Shown piece after piece: positions 1-4,886 of a stretch of 10,005 bases of DNA. Made by a program: the position numbers and the translations under genes. Within the stretch, counting starts at the first letter, position 1. Every line of letters begins with the position of its first letter. This DNA is from Halovivax sp. Its GTDB lineage: Archaea; Halobacteriota; Halobacteria; Halobacteriales; Natrialbaceae. The stretch is from assembly GCA_007119345.1 (NCBI GenBank), contig SKPV01000234.1:1-10005 (forward strand). Reading direction: 5' to 3'. Under the pieces are notes generated by a model, which saw only the letters and a program-made list of their open reading frames with translations, was not told the DNA's origin and made no database searches.

Positions 1-57
1 GCGTCGTCGTCTGCGGTCGCGTCGTCGTCTGCGGTCGCGTCGGCGTCGTCTGCGATC
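1..57. repeat. 18-base in-frame tandem repeat at the 3' end of the regulator gene
   Basis: Two identical 18-base units (1-18 and 19-36, gcgtcgtcgtctgcggtc) are followed by a diverged 21-base unit (37-57). On the coding strand each unit adds six residues of an acidic Ala-Thr-Ala-Asp-Asp-Asp tail, so copy number can change without breaking the frame. The array continues past the left edge, so its full size is unknown. Confidence 0.8.
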
Positions 58-650
58 GCGTCGCCCACCTCCGCCTCTTCTTCCGCGGTCGTATCGAACT
101 CGTCCTCGTCGGCGGCGAAGGCTTCGTCACCGTCGCCGGGAGCGGGTTCCTGGGCGAGCGGCTCGCCGTCGGGCTCGGCGTCGGCCGGGGCCGCGTCCTC
201 GCCGACGGTGACGCCGAATCGCTGGGCCGCCGCCTGGACGAAGACGGCGGCCCCGGCGAGGATCGCGACGCCGCCCAGGTACCGCGAGACCGCGCGTTTT
301 AGCTGCTCGGCGCGGGAGCGGTCGCTCGCGACGATGAGCGGTCCGTTCGAGGTCGCGTAGACGCTCATCTCGTTACCGCGAGAGGAGTACCAGGTGTCGA
401 CCACTTCGACGAGGCCGGCGTCCTCGAGCTTTTCCAGGTGATAGCGGACGTTCTGGATGGACGAGTCGATCGCGTCGGCCACGTCGCTCGGCGTCCCCGG
501 CTCCCGGTCGAGGTGGGCGTAGATCCCGCGAGCGGTCGACGACGATAGGGCGCCGAAGACGGCGTCGGCGTCCTCGTCGTCGAGGTCGACGACCCGAGGC
601 GCGCCCTCGGTCGTCGGCGCCTCGGACCGCAGTGGAAAGAGACGAGCCAT
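1..650 (-). CDS. Membrane-tethered winged-helix (ArsR-like) transcriptional regulator, C-terminus beyond window
   Basis: This is probably a DNA-binding regulator anchored in the cytoplasmic membrane. Reading from the ATG at 650 the frame stays open to the window edge (216 codons seen). Residues about 30-100 form a winged helix-turn-helix: the stretch TPSDVADAIDSSIQNVRYHL (53-72) is the helix-turn-helix, followed by EKLEDAGLVEVV and a wing with SSRGNEMSVYA, as in ArsR-like regulators common in haloarchaea. Residues about 125-145 (YLGGVAILAGAAVFVQAAAQ) form one hydrophobic segment. After it the chain is almost entirely Asp, Glu, Ala, Pro and Gly and ends in a six-residue repeat (ADDDAT-type). 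If the helix-turn-helix is cytoplasmic, the acidic tail should lie outside the cell. A TATA-like box about 34 bases upstream supports the start. Its target genes and signal cannot be seen. The fold is well supported; the tethering is inferred from one hydrophobic segment. Confidence 0.85.
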   Translation of the reverse strand, partial: MARLFPLRSEAPTTEGAPRVVDLDDEDADAVFGALSSSTARGIYAHLDREPGTPSDVADAIDSSIQNVRYHLEKLEDAGLVEVVDTWYSSRGNEMSVYATSNGPLIVASDRSRAEQLKRAVSRYLGGVAILAGAAVFVQAAAQRFGVTVGEDAAPADAEPDGEPLAQEPAPGDGDEAFAADEDEFDTTAEEEAEVGDAIADDADATADDDATADDD

Positions 651-679
651 GTGATTCGTTCGTCACTTGTTCCCCGGAT

Positions 680-690
680 ACCTATACCCT
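680..690 (-). promoter_or_regulatory. Putative TATA element for the membrane-tethered regulator
   Basis: On the minus strand the sequence gggtataggta lies about 33 bases before the ATG at 650. A TATA box here would place transcription start around 657, giving a leader of only a few bases, as is usual in haloarchaea. No other AT-rich candidate is as close. Confidence 0.5.
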
Positions 691-705
691 TTCCCTACGT
701 GAAAG
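689..705. promoter_or_regulatory. Inverted repeat next to the regulator promoter (possible operator)
   Basis: CTTTC (689-693) and GAAAG (701-705) are inverted copies separated by 7 bases. They sit immediately upstream of the TATA-like box of the minus-strand regulator, where the BRE is expected. A binding site for that regulator or another repressor is possible. The arms are short, so chance is a real alternative. Confidence 0.3.
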
Positions 706-817
706 AGCCATTTTAGCTTGGTAAATCGCCCGACAGCGACGGAGGAGGCTGCGAAGGGGATCGCTCTCGAAATCGTCAGTTTCAGGCGGTCGTTCGGCGC
801 CGTCGGTCGATCGCCGA

Positions 818-864
818 TCCGGTTCGACCGGTCGACGATCCCCTCCGGTTCGACCGGTCGACGA
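818..864. repeat. Two 21-base direct repeats, each holding a 12-base palindrome
   Basis: Identical 21-base copies occur at 818-838 and 844-864, offset by 26 bases. Each contains the perfect palindrome TCGACCGGTCGA (824-835 and 850-861). The stretch is non-coding: the open frame across it is rich in Arg, Ser and Pro and lacks the acidic bias of real genes here. Paired palindromes 26 bases apart would fit two bound dimers about 2.5 helical turns apart, but no binding protein is known. Confidence 0.75.
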
Positions 865-871
865 CCACCTC

Positions 872-948
872 CGCGCTACGGTCGGTCGTCCGGGACCGCA
901 CTACCGGGTTCGGACGATGTCGCGCTACGGTCGGTCGTCCGGCACCGC
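872..948. repeat. Second pair of direct repeats, 28 bases with one mismatch
   Basis: A 28-base segment at 872-899 recurs at 921-948 with one difference (g894 against c943). The shared core is cgctacggtcggtcgtccgg. It lies just after the palindromic pair and about 70 bases before the small gene at 1018. The 651-1017 interval holds these two repeat pairs, the promoter elements near 680-705 and nothing else recognised. Confidence 0.7.
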
Positions 949-1017
949 GCCATCGGTCGCCGGACACGACCCCGATCGGTCGTAACGGTTGTGCCGTTCG
1001 GCCCACCACGTGACCCC

Positions 1018-1290
1018 ATGAACCACCTCCGTCGGACCGGGGAGAACCGCTGGCGCCTGCCTCGTCACGCCCACCTCGTGGTCTACGAACGAGACCCTCG
1101 CGGGCTGCTGACGATCTACGACTGCGGCGCCGCGCAGAAACCGCCCTCCGCGCAGTTGCTCGGCGATCTCGTCTCGGTCGACGCGCGGGCCGAGGTAGCG
1201 CCGAATCCGACCGGACGAGTCGTGACGCTGCGGGAACCGTCGACGCTCGAAGAAGTCGAGCCGGATCGGTACCGCATCCGGCGCGAGTAA
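1018..1290 (+). CDS. Small protein of unknown function, 90 residues
   Basis: The function is not recognised. The 90-residue product begins MNHLRRTGENRWRLPRH and has two likely beta-rich stretches: HLVVYERDPRGLLTIYDCG (19-37) and GRVVTLREP (66-74), ending in a charged EEVEPDRYRIRRE tail. It is predicted soluble, with a single cysteine (Cys36) and no signal peptide or membrane helix. The frame is open back to an ATG at 718, but the extra 100 residues would be Arg/Ser/Pro-rich and cross the repeat region, so the ATG at 1018 is preferred, where composition becomes protein-like. The sequence gtaacggttg near 982 could act as a weak promoter. It converges on the lipoprotein gene with a 49-base gap. 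Coding status is likely but rests on composition and position only. Confidence 0.62.
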   Translation: MNHLRRTGENRWRLPRHAHLVVYERDPRGLLTIYDCGAAQKPPSAQLLGDLVSVDARAEVAPNPTGRVVTLREPSTLEEVEPDRYRIRRE

Positions 1291-1339
1291 CGTCGGTATC
1301 GCGGACCCGGCCCCGCCCGCACGCCCGCGATTTTGGGGT

Positions 1340-2038
1340 TCAGTCGTAGAGCTTCCACTCGGCGCCGTGAGTTCGAATTTCGAGCACGTCGTTCGTCACT
1401 TCGTCGATTTCGACGCCGTCTATCTCTCCGCGTACGTGGACGTCCGCCTCGACGACGGCCGCTTCGTCGTCTTCCTCGAGGACCTCCACCCGCTCGACGG
1501 CGAAATCGAGCCCTTCGATCAGCTCCACGTCCGACCGGGTAAGTTCCGCGTGATCCGAGTCCGGGTGAATCCTGGCGTTCACCGCGTCGACGTCCCCGCC
1601 GCCGAGCGCCTCGTAGTACGCTTCCACGGCCGCCTCGATCGTCGAAATCGTGGGAACGGACGGTTCCGCGATCGCCCACTCCCCGTCCGCCGTCCGGACG
1701 GCAAGTTCCCGGCTGTCGGCCGCGTCGACGGGTTCGCCGTTCCACTCGCCGTCGATCTCGTACTCGACTCGAACCGTCGCCGTCTCGTCGTCCTCGTCGA
1801 GAACCGCCAGTTCCGCGACGGTCAGGTCGAGGTCCTCGAACGGCGCGAGATCGGTCTCGGACACCCACCCGTCGGCGTCCGGGTGAAGGAGCTCGCCGAC
1901 GGCGTCGGCGTCGGCGGCGTCGAGCGCTTCGTAGAACTCTTCCGCCGCGTCGTCCGGGCCGCTGTCGCCTCGGATTTCGGAGCACCCCGCCAGCACCGCG
2001 GCGACGACGGTCGTCGTCAGGAACGTGCGTCGATCCAT
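1340..2038 (-). CDS. Tat-exported lipoprotein with two tandem NTF2-like units
   Basis: This is a probable membrane-anchored extracytoplasmic protein of 232 residues. The N-terminus MDRRTFLTTTVVAAVLAGCS has twin arginines in the Tat context RRTFL, a hydrophobic core and the lipobox LAGC, so Cys19 should be lipidated. The mature chain contains two homologous units of about 90 residues: one starts AAEEFYEALDAADADAVGEL followed by LHPDAD, the other AVEAYYEALGGGDVDAVNAR followed by IHPDSD. Each continues with strands such as TATVRVEYEI and AAVVEADVHV and ends with a Trp motif (GEWAIAE, AEWKLYD). This pattern fits NTF2/SnoaL-like or DUF4878-type folds. The ligand is unknown. The frame is open to 2128, but the start at 2038 is chosen because it begins the Tat signal and follows a good TATA box. 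It is divergent from the next regulator. Confidence 0.85.
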   Translation of the reverse strand: MDRRTFLTTTVVAAVLAGCSEIRGDSGPDDAAEEFYEALDAADADAVGELLHPDADGWVSETDLAPFEDLDLTVAELAVLDEDDETATVRVEYEIDGEWNGEPVDAADSRELAVRTADGEWAIAEPSVPTISTIEAAVEAYYEALGGGDVDAVNARIHPDSDHAELTRSDVELIEGLDFAVERVEVLEEDDEAAVVEADVHVRGEIDGVEIDEVTNDVLEIRTHGAEWKLYD

Positions 2039-2069
2039 GCGTGTCGATTTACGGGTACCGTGGCTCGGT

Positions 2070-2077
2070 GATATAGA
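2070..2077 (-). promoter_or_regulatory. TATA box for the lipoprotein gene
   Basis: On the minus strand tctatatc lies about 34 bases before the ATG at 2038. This predicts transcription start near 2047 and a leader under 10 bases. It is the best match to a haloarchaeal TATA element in the window and also supports 2038 over the upstream start at 2128. Confidence 0.6.
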
Positions 2078-2123
2078 TGCCGGCCCCGTCGGCGTCGCCG
2101 GGAGGTGGTTCGGCCCCCTCACC

Positions 2124-2141
2124 GGCACCGGTCACGGTGCC
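2124..2141. promoter_or_regulatory. Inverted repeat in the divergent promoter region
   Basis: GGCACCG (2124-2130) and CGGTGCC (2135-2141) are perfect inverted arms around GTCA. It lies between the promoters of the lipoprotein and the HFX_2341-type regulator. It could be an operator or a hairpin in an upstream transcript; G+C richness makes chance arms of this size possible. Confidence 0.35.
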
Positions 2142-2150
2142 CGACCGCGT

Positions 2151-2166
2151 CGACGGTCGACCGTCG
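2151..2166. promoter_or_regulatory. 16-base perfect palindrome upstream of the HFX_2341-type regulator
   Basis: CGACGGTCGACCGTCG is its own reverse complement. Its right edge is about 14 bases upstream of the TATA-like element of the gene at 2210, a position from which a dimeric regulator could control the promoter. Autoregulation by the adjacent winged-helix protein is the simplest guess. Confidence 0.4.
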
Positions 2167-2179
2167 TCGACTCGCCGGG

Positions 2180-2189
2180 TTTGATTACA
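2180..2189 (+). promoter_or_regulatory. Putative TATA element for the HFX_2341-type regulator
   Basis: The AT-rich stretch tttgattaca in a G+C-rich background begins 30 bases before the ATG at 2210, which predicts a leaderless or nearly leaderless transcript. Confidence 0.5.
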
Positions 2190-2209
2190 TCGCCCGCCAA
2201 GGTTGGCCC

Positions 2210-3121
2210 ATGCAGACCCACATCGTGCCGGTCGGCTTCGACTACGACCGGTTGATCGCACCCCTCGTGCGGGACCAGCGCGACGTCGACCGCGTGGTCA
2301 TGCTCCAGGGGGCGGTCGGGAGCGAGGCGAACGTCGAGTACTCCCGGGATCTCGCTCGCAAGCTCGAGACGGACTTCCAGAACCTGCTCGGCGCGGAGAC
2401 CGAGCGGTTCGTCCTCGCGGACGTCTACGACTACGACGGCGCGTTCGAGCAGGCCTACGACCTCATCACCGCCGAACTCGACCGGGGGAACGAGGTCTGG
2501 GTCAACGTCGCCGCCATGCCCCGGACGGTGAGCTTCGCGTTCGCCACGGCCGCGCACTCGCTCATGGTCGAGCGCGAGGACGAACGCGAGCGGATCCACA
2601 CCTACTACACCGCCCCCGAAAAGTACCTGGAGACCGAGCTCGCCGAGGAGCTCCGCGAGCAGCGGAACCTCCTCGCCGAGCTGCGGGACGCCGAAACGGG
2701 CGAGGCCGCGCCCGAGGAGCGCATCGAGCGCCGCCTCGAGAGCGCACGGGACCTCCTCTCCGAGTTCGACGAGCGCGGCACCACCATCGGCGCCAAGGAG
2801 ATCGACGGCAGCCACGTCGTCGAGCTCCCCGTGGCCTCGTTCTCGAACGTCAAGCCGTTCGAGGAGCTCATCCTGTTCAAGCTCGGCGAGGAGGGCGAGT
2901 TCGCTTCCGTCTCCGAGCTGGCCGAATCGCTCGCGCGAGAACTCAACGAGGAGTACACCGACAGCTTCCGGTCGAAGGTCATCTACAACGTCGACCGGCT
3001 GGGTCCGGGTGGGAAGGGCTACATCGAGCGCGAGGAGCACGGGAAGTCCTATCGAACCCGGCTCTCTCGGATCGGGGAGCTGTGGGTCCGCGCGCACTCG
3101 GACCGGGAGGACGCGCCGTAG
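2210..3121 (+). CDS. HFX_2341-family (DUF6293) transcriptional regulator with CARF-like sensor domain
   Basis: This is a predicted one-component regulator of 303 residues. It starts MQTHIVPVGFDYDRLIAPLV, the typical opening of the HFX_2341/DUF6293 family found widely in haloarchaea. Residues 1-140 look like a Rossmann-type sensor: strand HIVPVGFD, a helical central part, then VWVNVAAMPRTVSFAFATAA (97-116), which recalls the strand-then-loop ligand site of CARF domains. Residues about 137-190 are helical and charged, a probable dimerising linker. Residues about 211-295 form a winged helix, with FASVSELAESLAREL (231-245) as first helices and RSKVIYNVDRL as recognition helix. The 303-residue length is plausible for a complete protein. 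The ATG at 2210 is chosen over upstream ones because the family N-terminus begins there, right after a TATA-like element. The effector and targets are not visible; family is well supported, CARF likeness is inference. Confidence 0.85.
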   Translation: MQTHIVPVGFDYDRLIAPLVRDQRDVDRVVMLQGAVGSEANVEYSRDLARKLETDFQNLLGAETERFVLADVYDYDGAFEQAYDLITAELDRGNEVWVNVAAMPRTVSFAFATAAHSLMVEREDERERIHTYYTAPEKYLETELAEELREQRNLLAELRDAETGEAAPEERIERRLESARDLLSEFDERGTTIGAKEIDGSHVVELPVASFSNVKPFEELILFKLGEEGEFASVSELAESLARELNEEYTDSFRSKVIYNVDRLGPGGKGYIEREEHGKSYRTRLSRIGELWVRAHSDREDAP

Positions 3122-3141
3122 CGACCGGCGTCGATCCGGAC

Positions 3142-3249
3142 GAGGGTGCCGCACCAGGCGAGGGCGTCACACCGGGGCAGGGTGTCACACCGGGGGAGGG
3201 CGTCACACCGGGGGAGGGCGTCACACCAGGCGAAGGCGGCGCTCAGAGC
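3142..3249. repeat. 18-base tandem repeat (minisatellite), five good units and one degenerate
   Basis: Units begin at 3142, 3160, 3178, 3196, 3214 and a degraded one at 3232; the consensus is gagggcgtcacaccgggg. Units 2 and 4 are identical; units 3 and 5 differ from them at two positions each. The array lies between the stop of the HFX_2341-type gene and the promoter of the fusion gene. Read in the frame shifted from the preceding gene it encodes a Glu-Gly-Val-Thr-Pro-Gly repeat with no stop. There are no spacers, so it is not a CRISPR array. Confidence 0.9.
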
Positions 3250-3323
3250 GAGTCGAGGGGGTGTGCGAATCGACGACGAACGGGGATTCGAGCGGCGACG
3301 TCTCGCCCGGTGAATCCCGGCCC

Positions 3324-3334
3324 TACGCTTATCT
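3324..3334 (+). promoter_or_regulatory. Putative TATA element for the reductase-UbiA fusion gene
   Basis: The sequence tacgcttatct lies 23-33 bases before the ATG at 3357, the expected spacing for a leaderless haloarchaeal transcript. Another ATG at 3343 is out of frame. Confidence 0.5.
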
Positions 3335-3356
3335 CGTCCGCTATGGACGCCCCGGT

Positions 3357-4877
3357 ATGCGCGCCCTGGTCGTGCTCGCCCACCCGCGGACCGACAGTCT
3401 CTGTGGCGACCTCGCGCGCGCCTACCGCGACGGCGCCCTGGAGGCCGGCGTCGACGTTCGCTTCTTGGCTCTCGCCGACCTGGAGTTCGATCACGACGTC
3501 CGCACGGAATGTTCGAGCGCCCAGCCCCTGGAGGACGATCTCGCGGAGGCCGAGTCCCTGATCCGGTGGGCAGACCACCTCGTCTTCGTCTACCCGAACT
3601 GGTGGGGGACGATGCCGGCGCTGCTGAAGGGCTTCTTCGACCGCGTCTTCAGACCGGGCTTCGCCTTCGAGTTCTACGAGGAGGGCGAGGGCGCGGGCCG
3701 GCGCGAGCTGCTCGACGACACGACCGCCGAGCTCCTCGTCACGATGGACGTCCCGCCGTGGGTGTACCGCTGGATCCAGCGGGCGCCCGGCACGAACGCG
3801 GTGAAAGGGGCCACCCTGGGATTTGCCGGGATTCGAACCACCCGGACGACCTACTTCGGCTCCGTCGAGGACTCGTCGCTGGACGAGCGGCGGACGTGGC
3901 TCTCGCGGGCGGCCGACCTGGGTCGCGGCCTGGAGAACGGGCCGGAGTCCCGGACGCGCCGGATCGCTCGTCAGGCGAGGACGGCCGTCGGCGCGCTCCG
4001 GCTGCAGTTCTACCCGATGGCCTGGGTCGCCTACGCCGTCGGCGCGCTGGCCGCGACCGGATCGACCGCCGCCCTCTCCTCGGCGGTCTTCTGGGCCGGA
4101 TTCGGGTTCCTCCTCTTCCTCGAGGCGGCGACGGTGTTGAGCAACGAGCTCGCCGATTACGAGACGGACCGCCGGAACGCGTTCGCCGGCCCGTTCACCG
4201 GCGGTTCTCGCGTTCTGGTCGACGACGAACTCGATTCGCGGGCGCTCCTCGCGGGGGCGACCGCGGCCGGCGTCGCCGCCGTCGCGTTCGGGCTCGCGGT
4301 GCTCGGACTCGCCGGCGGATCGACGGTCCCCGCGGCACTCCTGCTGGTTGGACTGTCGGCGCTCGCGCTCGGATACACGCTCCCGCCGCTACGGCTCTCC
4401 TACCGCACGCTCGGCGAGCTCGACGTGGCGGCGACCCACAGCCTCCTCGTCGTCCTGTGCGGGTACGTCTTCCTCGGCGGCGACGCGACGAACCCCCTTC
4501 CCTGGCTGCTCGGGGCGCCCATGCTGCTGTCGGTCCTCCCGTCGATCACGATGGCCGGCGTCCCGGACCGCCGGGCCGACCGCGCCGCCGGCAAGGAGAC
4601 GATCGCCGCTCGATTCGGCTTCGACGGCGCCGCCGCGGTCGCCGCCGGGACCGCGGTCGCGGCCGCGGCCGTCGCCGTCGGGCTGCACCTGTCCGGCGCC
4701 GTCACCGCATACGGCCCGCTGATCTACCTGACGGTCCCGCACGCGCTCGTGATCGCCTGGCTCGTCCGCGATCGGGTCCGAGGGCTCGACGCGCCGCGGC
4801 GGATCGACGGCGTGATGATCGCCTCGCTCACCTTCATCGCCTGGTTCGGCGTGGTGCCGCTGGTCGAATTGGCCTGA
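3357..4877 (+). CDS. Fusion of NAD(P)H:quinone oxidoreductase-like flavoprotein and UbiA prenyltransferase
   Basis: One 506-residue frame carries two enzymes. Residues 1-195 are a Flavodoxin_2/NQO1-like domain: VLAHPRTDSL (7-16) matches the flavin phosphate loop, and FVYPNWWGTMPALLKGFFDR (77-96) followed by VFRPGFAF is the family signature. It should bind FMN or FAD and reduce quinones with NAD(P)H. Residues 210-506 are a UbiA integral membrane prenyltransferase with about eight hydrophobic segments. Its first Asp motif is NELADYETD (263-271) and its second is DRRADRAAGKETIAARFG (404-421); LPPLRLSYRTLGEL (342-355) is also typical. Both diphosphate/Mg sites therefore look intact. Such enzymes attach isoprenoid chains to aromatic rings, for example MenA in menaquinone synthesis. 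The start at 3357 begins the flavodoxin strand and follows a TATA-like element. The linker (about 196-210) is Arg-rich with no stop or frameshift. Substrate is unknown; a naphthoquinone head group is a reasonable guess. Confidence 0.9.
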   Translation: MRALVVLAHPRTDSLCGDLARAYRDGALEAGVDVRFLALADLEFDHDVRTECSSAQPLEDDLAEAESLIRWADHLVFVYPNWWGTMPALLKGFFDRVFRPGFAFEFYEEGEGAGRRELLDDTTAELLVTMDVPPWVYRWIQRAPGTNAVKGATLGFAGIRTTRTTYFGSVEDSSLDERRTWLSRAADLGRGLENGPESRTRRIARQARTAVGALRLQFYPMAWVAYAVGALAATGSTAALSSAVFWAGFGFLLFLEAATVLSNELADYETDRRNAFAGPFTGGSRVLVDDELDSRALLAGATAAGVAAVAFGLAVLGLAGGSTVPAALLLVGLSALALGYTLPPLRLSYRTLGELDVAATHSLLVVLCGYVFLGGDATNPLPWLLGAPMLLSVLPSITMAGVPDRRADRAAGKETIAARFGFDGAAAVAAGTAVAAAAVAVGLHLSGAVTAYGPLIYLTVPHALVIAWLVRDRVRGLDAPRRIDGVMIASLTFIAWFGVVPLVELA

Positions 4878-4886
4878 CCGGCCGCG

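Noticed and set aside
818..870. tRNA T-arm-like motifs (ccggttcgaccgg) occurring twice
   Set aside because: No acceptor stem, D-arm or anticodon arm can be built around either copy; the motif is part of a direct repeat.
718..1017. N-terminal extension of the 1018 gene back to an ATG at 718
   Set aside because: The extra 100 residues are Arg/Ser/Pro-rich, lack acidic bias and run through the direct repeats; composition becomes protein-like only after 1018.
1331..1337. Oligo-T terminator after the 1018 gene (ttttggg)
   Set aside because: Only four T residues, about 40 bases after the stop and next to the convergent gene; too weak to call.
1116..2128. Other long frames over the lipoprotein gene, on either strand
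   Set aside because: They are very Arg-rich or lack signal and domain features, whereas the chosen frame has a Tat lipobox and a duplicated domain.
3142..3249. CRISPR array
   Set aside because: The 18-base units abut with no spacers and vary between copies; it is a tandem minisatellite.
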